DNA of 64,000 nucleotides from Yinghuangia seranimata (GCF_029953285.1 NZ_JASAOI010000017.1:124001-188000); one strand, 5' to 3'. Numbered from the stretch's first letter, positions 52,772 through 60,859 are shown. Notes: generated by a model not told the origin, from the sequence alone. A program made the numbers and translations.

Positions 52772-53377
52772 TTACTTCGGCGACCTCAGCCACGGGTCCC
52801 GCAGGTCGAAGTACGCCACGTCCTCCATGATGGCCATCGACTCCTCGAAGGCCTGGCGCAGTTCCGCCGGGAGCTCCTTGCCCTCGCCTGCGCGGGCCTC
52901 GGCCTCGGACGTGAAGTAGACCGTCTCGGTGAAGCCGCCGTCGCCGTGCAGCGCGGTGGTGCTGCCGATGACGTCGGGGCGGAACTGCCGTACCTGGGCG
53001 TCCATTTCGCGGCCCATGCGGCGCATGCGCTCCACGTCGGTCACGCGGCCCTGGATGACCTGCACGAAGCCCGCGTCGTCCGAACCGCCCCCGGTGTGCG
53101 TCTCGACGTCCGGGCAGTCGTGGAAGGTCACGTCGCCGCTGAACAGCTTCGACGTCTCCTCCCACCACGCGGACTGCTCGGGGCGGTCGCTGTTGCGGCG
53201 CGCGTCCTCCTCGGAGGCGAAGCGCACGACGCCGACGAAGACGCCCTTGTCCGTCACCCCGCCGGTCGCGCCGAGCCACCCCGTGGCACCGGGGCCCACC
53301 TCGGTCTGCCAACGGTCCAACCGCGCCTTCAACGCCGCCGGATCCGTGACCCGGCCCTGAATCACCTGGATGAACAC
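52772..53377 (-). CDS. Tandemly duplicated dimeric alpha/beta-barrel domain protein
   Basis: A 201-residue protein made of two related halves: FIQVIQGRVTDPAALKARLD at residue 2 and FVQVIQGRVTDVERMRRMGR at about 104, each followed by a further strand (GVFVGVVRFASEEDARRNSD; FTETVYFTSEAEARAGEG). This is the ABM-like ferredoxin fold that normally dimerises; here two copies are fused. Function is unknown; such domains occur in monooxygenases and stress proteins. Confidence 0.8.
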   Translation of the reverse strand: MFIQVIQGRVTDPAALKARLDRWQTEVGPGATGWLGATGGVTDKGVFVGVVRFASEEDARRNSDRPEQSAWWEETSKLFSGDVTFHDCPDVETHTGGGSDDAGFVQVIQGRVTDVERMRRMGREMDAQVRQFRPDVIGSTTALHGDGGFTETVYFTSEAEARAGEGKELPAELRQAFEESMAIMEDVAYFDLRDPWLRSPK

Positions 53378-53513
53378 CGCGCGCTCCTCCGCTCCGGGGC
53401 GCCCTGGCGCGCGCCCAGCCGTCCGAGTGCCACGCGCGGCGCCCCCGTAACCCTTCGCGCGGAAGGATCACCTGAATGCCTTGGGGGCGCCGCTGCGTCA
53501 CGGCATGCGAGGG

Positions 53514-56500
53514 TCAGGGGCCGTCGGTGGTGCCGCCCGTCGACGCGTCCCAGCTGACCGACCCGCCCTGGAAGTTCGAGCGGCGGCCGCCCGTGATCGA
53601 GAACTCGTCGGTGACCGGGTACTTCAGGTACGACTTCTCCCAGCCGAGTTCGGCCCAGCGGTTCCGGATCGCGCCGTGCACCTCGTGGGCGCTGGTGTCG
53701 GGCGTCCAGTAGATGGAGCCGGCTTCGAAGTGGTTGTAGCGGCCGACGCCGTCGGGGGTGCCTGTCTCGTCGGTGAGCGGGAAGCCGAGGACGCTGCTGT
53801 CCCAGCCGAGCGCCGCGTACTCGTCGAAGACGTAGCCGTGCACGCTCTGCGCGCCGATCGTCGAATTCAGCCAGTAGACCGCGCCGTTCTGGAAGTTGTT
53901 GTACCGGCCGCGGCCGTTGGCCGTGGTGCCCTCGTCGGTCACGGGGTAGCCGTTCGGGCCCTGCTCCGCGCCCAGCGCCAGCCATTTCGTGTGGATGTCG
54001 CCGTGGATCTCGTGGGCGTTCGTGCTCGGCGTCCAGTAGATGGAGCCGGCCTCGAAGCGGTTGAACCGGCCGACCCCGTCAGCCGTCCCCGTCTCGTCGC
54101 TGAGCGGGAAGCCGAGGACGCTGCCGTCCCAGCCGAGCGCCGCGTACTCGTCGAAGACGTAGCCGTGCACGCTCTGCGCGCCGATCGTCGAATTCAGCCA
54201 GTAGACCGCGCCGTTCTGGAAGTTGTTGTACCGGCCGCGGCCGTTGACGGTCGTGCCCTCGTCAGTGACGGGGTAGCCGTTCGGGCCCTGCTCCGCGCCC
54301 AGCGCCAGCCATTTCGTACGGATGTCGCCGTAGAGCATGTGCGCGCCGGTCACCGGCGTCCAGTACGAGGAGGCCGCCCCCGTCGCGCTGGTCCCGGTGA
54401 AGTGGCTGAACCGGCCCACGCCGTCGGCGGTCGCCGTCTCGTCCGTGGTCGGGCCGCCGAACCGTGCGTGCCCGCCCTGTGCGAGGTAGTCGGCGAGGAT
54501 CGCGCCGTGCACCTCGTGCACCCCGGTGGCCGGCGTCCAGTACGCCCGCCCGCCGACGAAGTCCCGGTAGCGCAGGGAAGCGTCGCCCGTCTCGGGCCCG
54601 GTCGGAGCGCCCAGCAGGGTGCGGAAGGCGGCGTCGGAGGCGTACCGCTGGTCGATCGGCGACCCGTAGGTCACCGCCAGGTCGAGGTCGCTGTCCGGCA
54701 TCACCAACTGCCGTGCGCGCGGCGCGCCGTCGTTCCAGCCGAGGAACGTCGTGACGCCGTCCGCCGCGGTGACCGGCGCGATGACCGCCACCGACGCTCC
54801 GACGGTCTGCTCGGAGGTCTGCCGTGCCTCGCCGTTGACGGTCACCGCCGCCGGATAGTTGCTGGTGACGGTGAGCGTGCGCTGCTTGGGCAGCGCGGTG
54901 TACTCGGCGCTCGACACCACGCCGAAGTGGTCGGTCGCCGACGCGGTGACCACCCACTTCGTGTTGTCGCCGTGGTCCTCGAACAGCGACGAGTACGACG
55001 GCCCGTCGGTCGACGTGCCCGGGTGCTCATGGCACGTGCTGACACTGCAGTGCACGATCTTCGACGTCCAGTGCACGGTCAGCGGGCCGTCCTCGGCGTC
55101 GTTCGCGGTCGCGGTGAGCGAGACGGTGTCGCCGACCCGGTACAGCGTGCCGTCCGGCGGTCTGTTCAAGGTGAGCACGGGGGCGGCGTTCGCGGGCACC
55201 ACCGTGAACGAGACGTCGCCGGACGCGCCGACGGCGTCGGTCACCGTCAGCTTCGCGGTGATCGGGCTCGTGCCGGGCGCGGCGTACTGGTGCGTGGTGC
55301 GCACGCCCGTCCCGGTGTTCCCGTCGCCGAAGTCCCATCTGTAGGTGAGGGCGTCGCCGTCCAGGTCGTACGACTCGGACCCGTCGAAGGTGACCGTGCG
55401 CGTGGCCGGGTCGGTGCTGGTCGTCTGCTTCGCCACCGGCGCCCGGTTGCCGGCCGCGTAGACGAGGCGGCGCAGCTTCGAGGAGATGATGTCGGCGAAG
55501 ACGATGTCGCCGTTGACCGCGCTGGCGAACTTCACCGGACCGCCCAGGCCGGAGCCGAACCCGTCGGGCTCGGGGGCGCGGGTGAGGACGCCGGTCGCGT
55601 CGTAGGCGAGGGTGTACAGCCGGTTCGAGACGTAGTCGCCGAAGAAGTACGCGCCCTGGTACTGCGCCGGATAGGCCTTGCCGGTGTAGAGGATGCCGCC
55701 GGTCACCGACGAGCCCTGCGGGCCGTGCGGGTACTCCCACAGCGGCGCCGCGCCCGTCACGCCGCGGCATCCGTCCAGGTCGTGGTAGCCGGGTGTGGCG
55801 TGCGTGCCTTCCCAGCAGGGCCAGCCGTAGTTGGTGCCGGGGCGCACGATGTCGACCTCCTCCCAGTCGTTCCAGCCCACGTCGCCGACCACGGGGCCGC
55901 CGGTGGCGGGGTCGAGCGTGAAGCGGAACGGGCTGCGGAGGCCGTACGCGTAGACGCGGCTGCGCCACGACGTCGGATTGGCCGAGTCGTAGTACGGGTT
56001 GGACGACACGCCGCGGCCGTCCGGGTACATGTGCAGCATCTTGCCGAAGCCCTGGTCGAGGTCCTGGGCGCGCAGCGCGAGAGGGTCCACCGTCGACGGC
56101 TGGGCGTTGTCGCCGATCGCGATCCACAGCGTCCCGTCGTCGGGCGCGAGGACCGTGTTGACCGCGTGGCCCCCGGCATCGCCGATCAGGTCGACGATCT
56201 CCCGGTTGTCGGTCAGCCCGACCGGCTCACCGGTGCCGGTGACCGCGTAGCTCTCCACCCGCAGATGCCGCGAGCCGGTCGCCCGGCAGATGTAGATCCT
56301 GCGCGACGTCGCGTAGTCGGGCGCCACGGTCACACCGGTCAGGCCCAGGTCGCCGACGGTGTCGACGCTCAGCGTCGCGATCGTCTTGGCCACCCCGCCA
56401 GGCGAGACCCACGCGAGGACGCCGTTCTTCCCCGTCGTGAAGTAACCGCCGTCCGGCGTCCACGCGAAGTCGGTGAGCAACTCCGTCTGCCCGGTGGGCA

Positions 56501-56696
56501 TGTCGACCAACGAAAACCCGGCCGGCAACGTCACCGCCGCCTCGGCCCGACCGCCCCCGATCACCGTCCAGGGGACGGCCAGAAGCGCGGCAAGCAAAAC
56601 AGTCACCACCCGACGGTGCAGAACAGCCACCACCCGACGGAGCGGAACGTTCAGTACCCGACGGCGTCGGCAAGGCAGTGCGGCGGTCTTCGGCAC
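53514..56696 (-). CDS. Secreted PQQ-type sugar dehydrogenase with PKD domain and LGFP repeats
   Basis: A 1060-residue exported protein from a GTG at 56696 with AGGGAG nine bases upstream; longer reading is rejected. A twin basic start and signal peptide (VVTVLLAALLAVPWTVIGGG, ending RAEA) come first. A six-bladed sorbosone/glucose dehydrogenase propeller follows (about 50-400: FAWTPDGGYFTTGKNGVLAW, YGLRSPFRFTLDPATGG, VGWNDWEEVDIVRPGTNYGW), then a PKD domain (VTFDGSESYDLDGDALTYRW, about 430-500), an Ig-like segment, and six or so LGFP repeats (about 690-1060) with the wall-binding pattern YLAQGGHARFGGP. Two-repeat blocks are near-identical at DNA level. It is probably wall-associated and oxidises sugars. 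Confidence 0.85.
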   Translation of the reverse strand: MPKTAALPCRRRRVLNVPLRRVVAVLHRRVVTVLLAALLAVPWTVIGGGRAEAAVTLPAGFSLVDMPTGQTELLTDFAWTPDGGYFTTGKNGVLAWVSPGGVAKTIATLSVDTVGDLGLTGVTVAPDYATSRRIYICRATGSRHLRVESYAVTGTGEPVGLTDNREIVDLIGDAGGHAVNTVLAPDDGTLWIAIGDNAQPSTVDPLALRAQDLDQGFGKMLHMYPDGRGVSSNPYYDSANPTSWRSRVYAYGLRSPFRFTLDPATGGPVVGDVGWNDWEEVDIVRPGTNYGWPCWEGTHATPGYHDLDGCRGVTGAAPLWEYPHGPQGSSVTGGILYTGKAYPAQYQGAYFFGDYVSNRLYTLAYDATGVLTRAPEPDGFGSGLGGPVKFASAVNGDIVFADIISSKLRRLVYAAGNRAPVAKQTTSTDPATRTVTFDGSESYDLDGDALTYRWDFGDGNTGTGVRTTHQYAAPGTSPITAKLTVTDAVGASGDVSFTVVPANAAPVLTLNRPPDGTLYRVGDTVSLTATANDAEDGPLTVHWTSKIVHCSVSTCHEHPGTSTDGPSYSSLFEDHGDNTKWVVTASATDHFGVVSSAEYTALPKQRTLTVTSNYPAAVTVNGEARQTSEQTVGASVAVIAPVTAADGVTTFLGWNDGAPRARQLVMPDSDLDLAVTYGSPIDQRYASDAAFRTLLGAPTGPETGDASLRYRDFVGGRAYWTPATGVHEVHGAILADYLAQGGHARFGGPTTDETATADGVGRFSHFTGTSATGAASSYWTPVTGAHMLYGDIRTKWLALGAEQGPNGYPVTDEGTTVNGRGRYNNFQNGAVYWLNSTIGAQSVHGYVFDEYAALGWDGSVLGFPLSDETGTADGVGRFNRFEAGSIYWTPSTNAHEIHGDIHTKWLALGAEQGPNGYPVTDEGTTANGRGRYNNFQNGAVYWLNSTIGAQSVHGYVFDEYAALGWDSSVLGFPLTDETGTPDGVGRYNHFEAGSIYWTPDTSAHEVHGAIRNRWAELGWEKSYLKYPVTDEFSITGGRRSNFQGGSVSWDASTGGTTDGP
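53700..54353. repeat. 327-bp tandem duplication in the LGFP region
   Basis: Two adjacent copies, 327 bases (109 codons) apart, nearly identical: for example 53775-53945 and 54102-54272 differ by only a few bases. Each unit covers two LGFP repeats. It suggests recent in-frame expansion of the wall-binding region. Confidence 0.8.
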
Positions 56697-57266
56697 GGGC
56701 GGATGCTCCCTGCTTCCTCGGCGTGTGGCCCACCCCCGACGACCCGCCGGGACGCGGCCGGGGACAGCCGCACTCAGCCCCTCGACCACCCGTACGCCGT
56801 AGCCGAGTTGCGTTCTCCACGGCCATGCGGTCCCACGCCCGCCCCACCCCAAAACAACAACCGCCCCCCTCCAACCCAACTGGCGCAACCCCAAAATCTG
56901 TGCTGCCCCCACCCCCACCCACCCACCCAGCCCGCCCCCACCACACCCCCGACCCCCCGACGGCCCCGCACAGCCCTACCAGTTGCCGACCATGGAGGAC
57001 GCGCACGCCAATGCTGAGACCCACGTCGGCAACGCGGTCGGGGACAAAGACAACGTCGAGAGCGACTGTGCCCCGGTCGGCTACCGCCCGATCGGCGCCG
57101 TCAATCGGACCACTGGCCTGGCCTGACTCCTGGACAGACGCAGTGAGCACCGCGCAGGCGCTTCTCGTCCACGGATAGTCCGCACGCGCCGGACAGGGCG
57201 CGAGCACCGCCGAGACAGAGTCAGATAGTCCCGGCATTACGGGCACTGGGTCGAGCCGACGAACGA
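56697..57266. other. Gene-free region upstream of the dehydrogenase
   Basis: About 570 bases without a convincing gene. A C-rich, G-poor plus-strand tract occupies about 56836-56960. It must include the promoter of the minus-strand dehydrogenase gene and the end of the chromosomal side of the integrated element. Confidence 0.5.
56906..56949 (-). other. G-quadruplex-like tract
   Basis: On the minus strand, runs of 3-5 G are separated by single bases: GGGTGGGTGGGTGGGGGTGG and beyond, with further GGGGG runs on each side. More than four runs of three or more G with loops of 1-4 nt meet the usual quadruplex pattern. It lies about 210 bases upstream of the sugar dehydrogenase start and on its coding strand. 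Confidence 0.75.
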
Positions 57267-57307
57267 AAACAGCCCCTGACCGCGAACATGCTGGTCAGAG
57301 GCTGTTT
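57267..57307 (-). terminator. Terminator of the tRNA-Tyr gene
   Basis: AAACAGCC... pairs with ...GGCTGTTT over 15 positions with one mismatch and an 11-nt loop, followed on the minus strand by TTTTCG. It lies 9 bases beyond the 3' end of the tRNA-Tyr fragment, as in an intact tRNA locus. Confidence 0.8.
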
Positions 57308-57315
57308 CTTAAGGG

Positions 57316-57366
57316 TGGCGGGTGCAGGGTTCGAACCTGCGTAGGCATCAGCCGACAGATTTACAG
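57316..57366 (-). other. 3' half of tRNA-Tyr: attachment-site copy (attL-like)
   Basis: The minus strand reads CTGTAAATC (anticodon GTA context), a variable-arm-like CGGCTGATGCC, the T-arm GCAGGTTCGAACCTGC and acceptor 3' ACCCGCCA. The 5' part does not form an acceptor complement (expected GGCGGGT) and the anticodon stem is degenerate (GCGTA against TCTGT). The cut lies at the anticodon loop, the usual crossover of integrases that enter tRNA genes. Confidence 0.75.
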
Positions 57367-57528
57367 TACGCGGCCTGGTTCGGCCATCGGGGCACCTGAC
57401 CTGCGCAAATGAACAGCAGGCCACGCACGGTGAGCGCACGTCCGCACGGTGTCCGCATCCGTGGAGACCCCCCGGAGACCTCTGAGGCGGGCGCCATCTG
57501 GACAGCAACGATCCTGGCAAGCGCCCGC

Positions 57529-57695
57529 TCAGGCCCCACCCCCCTTCACCTGAACAGCCGCCGAAACATGCAGGGCAACCTGAACAACCTCGCACTTGTT
57601 CAGGCCCCACCCCCCTTCACCTGAACAGCCGCCGAAACATGCAGGGCAACCTGAACAACCTCGCACTTGTTCAGGCCCCACCCCCCTTCACCTGA
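57529..57695. repeat. 71-bp tandem repeats near the attachment site
   Basis: Copies start at 57529, 57600 and 57671 (the last partial), almost identical. Each full unit holds CCTGAACAA(8 nt)TTGTTCAGG, a perfect 9-bp inverted repeat (57579-57604 and 57650-57675), plus CACCTGAACAG direct motifs. Position next to the tRNA junction suggests integrase/excisionase arm sites; a replication or transfer role is also possible. Confidence 0.75.
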
Positions 57696-57728
57696 AGACG
57701 ATCTGTAGAGACTCTGTACACTCCGCGC

Positions 57729-58901
57729 ATGGACGTTGAAGCCCTCCGGAGCTCTCCAGTTGGCCGGCTGGAGCCGATCAGCGGAGTAGACCCCTCAACT
57801 GGTCGCGACTGGCAGTACTGGGCCTTCGTTCCCACGCCTCTCCCGTCCGAACCACCCCTTAACCTGAGCGCGATCCACGCGGCCACGGAAGCGGGAATGG
57901 AAGTCGCGCGGCTTGATCAGGCTGCCACTCAATTGCCGAACGCCGAGATCCTGGTCCGTCCAATCGTCAGGCGCGAGGCCGTGAGCACTTCAGCGCTCGA
58001 AGGTACATACGCCACGTTCGACGAGGTGCTAGAGGCAGATTTCATTGACGAGAGTCGCCAGTCTGCAGAACAGCGCGAAGTCCACAACTACGTTCGCGCC
58101 ACTGAACAGGCGATGGACCTACTGCATAAGTACCCGATTAGCCGCCGAATGCTCGGGACCCTACAGCACACCATCGTGCGGGGCACCCCCGGCGAAACCT
58201 ACGACGCCGGCGACATCAGACGACGCCAAGTATGCATCGGCCCCAAGCACAGACCCATTGAGGAATCGCGCTTTGTTCCCCCGCCTCCGGGCCCCGGCCT
58301 CGAAGAGCTTTTCAGCGACTGGGAGAAGTGGGTTAATGCGCAGGACAACATTCCGGCAGTAATTAAGGCCGCCCTGGCTCATTATCAGTTCGAGACCATG
58401 CATCCATATGCCGATGGAAACGGGCGCCTCGGGCGCCTCATCGCGCTGCTCCAGTTGATTCAATCGAACGTCCTCAGGCTACCGATTCTCAGCATCGCAC
58501 CGTGGCTTGAGGAAAATCGAGATGAATATCAAGACGGACTCCTCAGGGTGACGAAATCTGGAGATTTCAACGACTGGATCACGTTCTTTTCAAGGGCAAT
58601 CAGCATTCAGGCCCGAGCAGGAGTAAGGAAAATTGCACTCCTTATTCAATTTCGAGACGAAATGCTTGCGAAACTTCGCTCGTCGGGCTACAAGGGCGCC
58701 GCAATTCAGATCGCCGAGAACCTGATCGGCTTCCCGGTTATTGACGTACAGACGGCCACGAAGCTAACCGGAAAGACCTTTGAAACAACCAACCAAGCCG
58801 TAGCAAAGTTGGTCAGCATGGGCTATTTGCAGGAGATCACCGGACGCCCAAAGAACAGGCTCTTTGCATGCCCGACAGTGATCTTCATCATCAATTCTTA
58901 G
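57729..58901 (+). CDS. Fic-domain protein (class II, putative AMPylase)
   Basis: A 390-residue Fic protein. Fic enzymes usually transfer AMP from ATP to target proteins. The active-site motif HPYADGNGRLGR (His225) is intact, and the autoinhibitory motif STSALEGT places Glu91 as in class II Fic proteins, where the inhibitory helix is N-terminal to the domain. A DeoR/winged-helix-like C-terminus (about 300-390) is usual for this type. Its codon use has visibly more A/T than neighbours (ATT, AAT, GAA, AAG frequent), consistent with transfer. It lies 30 bases beyond the repeats. Confidence 0.88.
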   Translation: MDVEALRSSPVGRLEPISGVDPSTGRDWQYWAFVPTPLPSEPPLNLSAIHAATEAGMEVARLDQAATQLPNAEILVRPIVRREAVSTSALEGTYATFDEVLEADFIDESRQSAEQREVHNYVRATEQAMDLLHKYPISRRMLGTLQHTIVRGTPGETYDAGDIRRRQVCIGPKHRPIEESRFVPPPPGPGLEELFSDWEKWVNAQDNIPAVIKAALAHYQFETMHPYADGNGRLGRLIALLQLIQSNVLRLPILSIAPWLEENRDEYQDGLLRVTKSGDFNDWITFFSRAISIQARAGVRKIALLIQFRDEMLAKLRSSGYKGAAIQIAENLIGFPVIDVQTATKLTGKTFETTNQAVAKLVSMGYLQEITGRPKNRLFACPTVIFIINS

Positions 58902-59147
58902 GAGCAGCGTCGAGGGGACGTCACACTGTGAAATGAAACATCGGGGAGGCTCCCCCTGACCTGCATCATCGCCGCGCGGAGTGATGGCGCCCGGTCGCTG
59001 TCCTGCGTTTGTCCCGAACGCCTGGCATACGCGGCGGCATGACCAAGCCAGGGGGCGCGCAACGGCGCGAACGAACGCTTCAGTTGCTCGGGTAGCCCAT
59101 CGCGTGTCGGCGAGGCTTACCTACAGATTGATGGTCCGCTGATTCCC

Positions 59148-59510
59148 ATGACCGGACGCTTTGAGGGACTGGATCCCGCTCAGAAACGCCTCTACGGCAT
59201 GATGCAGACATTGATGGTCTACCGGGCCCAGGGGGCTACCCCGCCGCCTGGCGCGCCCCGCAATGTTGTGTCCCAGCAGGACGCCCTTGAAGCCGTGTTG
59301 CTCATCGCAGAGCATGTGGACGCCTTGACCCAGTCAGGCCGCATTCACGTAGCTGACGGCGGGACGCTGGCGTCGATGCTCATGCTCGTTCGCGATTACA
59401 TCGAGCCCCTGCCGCATGGCGCGGATGAGTACTCAGAGGCCGACGGCGTGAAGCCAGACCTAGAGGCCACCATCGAAGTCCTGCGCGCGGCCCAGGAAGC
59501 TACGAGTTAG
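59148..59510 (+). CDS. Hypothetical protein of the integrative element
   Basis: A 120-residue acidic, mostly helical protein (RFEGLDPAQKRLYGMMQTLM, ALEAVLLIAEHVDALTQSGR, MLMLVRDYIEPLPHG). No recognised domain. A weak ribosome site; it follows a 246-base gap after Fic. Codon use is protein-like. Function unknown. Confidence 0.62.
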   Translation: MTGRFEGLDPAQKRLYGMMQTLMVYRAQGATPPPGAPRNVVSQQDALEAVLLIAEHVDALTQSGRIHVADGGTLASMLMLVRDYIEPLPHGADEYSEADGVKPDLEATIEVLRAAQEATS

Positions 59511-59540
59511 AACCGCGGGACCACAGGTACACGGGGAGAG

Positions 59541-59656
59541 GACTGAAACATTGGGGTGCTGTCCGGCAAGCTGTCCGCCGCGTTTCCGCTGGTCAGGGAC
59601 ACAGCCGGACAGCCGGACACCCCGGACAGCCAGGACATGCCCCCATGTTTCAGTCC
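59541..59656. repeat. Nested inverted repeats between convergent genes
   Basis: GGACTGAAACAT (from 59540) and ATGTTTCAGTCC form a perfect 12-bp inverted repeat with about 93 bases between; inside, GCTGTCCGGC (59558-59567) pairs with GCCGGACAGC (59604-59613), and further GGACA motifs repeat. It may be a convergent terminator, or a recognition site. Confidence 0.65.
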
Positions 59657-59672
59657 CCCCGCTCACAGGGAC

Positions 59673-60119
59673 TCAGAGCAGGGCCCGCCCGTCGTGAGAG
59701 CGGATGGCGGGGGTGCTTTCCTCCTCAAGCGCGTCCGTGACACGTACTCGGTACGCCTCTGCCATCAGGTCGCCGAGTTCGCCGCGGTGGGCCCACCGGA
59801 ATTCGGTGACCTCGCTGTTCGGCGTCAGTACTCCGCCGACCGCACGGCACCGAAACACCAGCGCGACGACACCAATCCGCATGTTCTTGTAGACGCCGGT
59901 CAGGCTGACGGGCTCAACTTCGAGACCGGTTTCCTCGCGCAGCTCGCGCCGCAGCCCGTCCGTGATGGTCTCGTTCACTTCGAGTACGCCGCCGGGAGCT
60001 TCCCAATTGCCGTTGTCCCGTCGCCGCGTGAGCAGGCAGCGTCCGGCGTCGTCAACGACGACACCGGCGACGCTGACTGAGTGCCGGGCGGGGTCCGTCA
60101 CGACCCGAACTCCCGGCAA
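59673..60119 (-). CDS. NUDIX hydrolase
   Basis: A 148-residue NUDIX protein. The box is complete: Gly44-x5-Glu50-x7-Arg58-Glu59-x2-Glu62-Glu63-x-Gly65, seen as GGVLEVNETITDGLRREL then REETGL. These enzymes hydrolyse nucleoside diphosphates linked to X. Its start overlaps the PP2C-like gene end by about 22 bases, implying coupling. pSAM2-type elements encode a NUDIX protein (Pif) that blocks redundant transfer; this could be a counterpart, but sequence alone does not show that. Confidence 0.85.
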   Translation of the reverse strand: MPGVRVVTDPARHSVSVAGVVVDDAGRCLLTRRRDNGNWEAPGGVLEVNETITDGLRRELREETGLEVEPVSLTGVYKNMRIGVVALVFRCRAVGGVLTPNSEVTEFRWAHRGELGDLMAEAYRVRVTDALEEESTPAIRSHDGRALL

Positions 60120-60847
60120 AGGACGATCGTGGCGTCGTCGTACTGCTTGCCGCGAAACGTTCCTGGGGTCGTATCGCGTTCAGCGTCGCGCACTGCTCGG
60201 ACGGCCGCCGCAGCGCCGTCGTTCTCGACTACGTCCATGAGGCGGGACCAGGACCAGCCGTACCGCTCAACAAGCCGGGACATGCCGTCAGTCATCAACG
60301 CCACGCGTCGCACTTCTGCCGCGGGAACCGAGCCAATGACCGCGTGCTCTGCCGCTTCGGGCTTGGTACTTGCCACCCAGAACCCCCCGGGCTGATTGCG
60401 CGTAAGTCGCAGGTCATCCGGCTTGTAGCCCGGAAGGTAGGACGTGGCGTCGTCTGTGACGGCCTGCACCTTCCCGTCCGTCGTTTCGATGGCCATGGGC
60501 GAGTCGCACAGGATGAGGTAGTCCACCGTTTCGCCGCTGTGCCGCAACAGTGCCACCGTGCTAGAAGGGCTGTCCGGGTTGGACAGGTCGCAGGTGTCCG
60601 CGTGCATCGCGCAAACGCGATCGATGGCGCCCCCGAGAATCGCGGTGAGGGACGTGTCCGGCTCCGTCGCAAGGCTCGTCGCGAGCTGCGTGCCGAGCCT
60701 TGCGACCAGCCACGGCACGCCATGAATGCAGCCGGAGGCACTGAGCTGCGTTGCCCCGTCAAGGACGACGACGAATCGCTCCCCCGCGATCACGAAATCG
60801 TCGTTCACTCCGCCGGGTGTCGGATCGCTGATGTAGGTGACCTGCAA
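60098..60847 (-). CDS. PP2C-like Ser/Thr phosphatase domain protein
   Basis: A 249-residue protein with PP2C-type metal motifs: NDDFVIAGERFVVVLDGATQ (metal Asp near the start), SSTVALLRHSGETVDYLILC, DSPMAIE, VALMTDGMSRL (the DG motif) and KQYDDATIVLCREF. The fold reads as a compact PPM domain. Some metal residues are shifted, so activity is uncertain. It lies between the NUDIX and GntR genes on the same strand, probably one operon. Confidence 0.78.
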   Translation of the reverse strand: MQVTYISDPTPGGVNDDFVIAGERFVVVLDGATQLSASGCIHGVPWLVARLGTQLATSLATEPDTSLTAILGGAIDRVCAMHADTCDLSNPDSPSSTVALLRHSGETVDYLILCDSPMAIETTDGKVQAVTDDATSYLPGYKPDDLRLTRNQPGGFWVASTKPEAAEHAVIGSVPAAEVRRVALMTDGMSRLVERYGWSWSRLMDVVENDGAAAAVRAVRDAERDTTPGTFRGKQYDDATIVLCREFGS

Positions 60848-60859
60848 GGGTCTTCCTGT

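Noticed and set aside
57316-57410. A complete tRNA-Tyr gene
   Set aside because: The 5' acceptor does not pair with ACCCGCC and the anticodon stem has mismatches; only the 3' half is intact.
57409-57624. Small plus-strand frame across the 71-bp repeats
   Set aside because: It reads through tandem DNA repeats whose period (71) is not a multiple of three, so the peptide cannot be a repeat protein.
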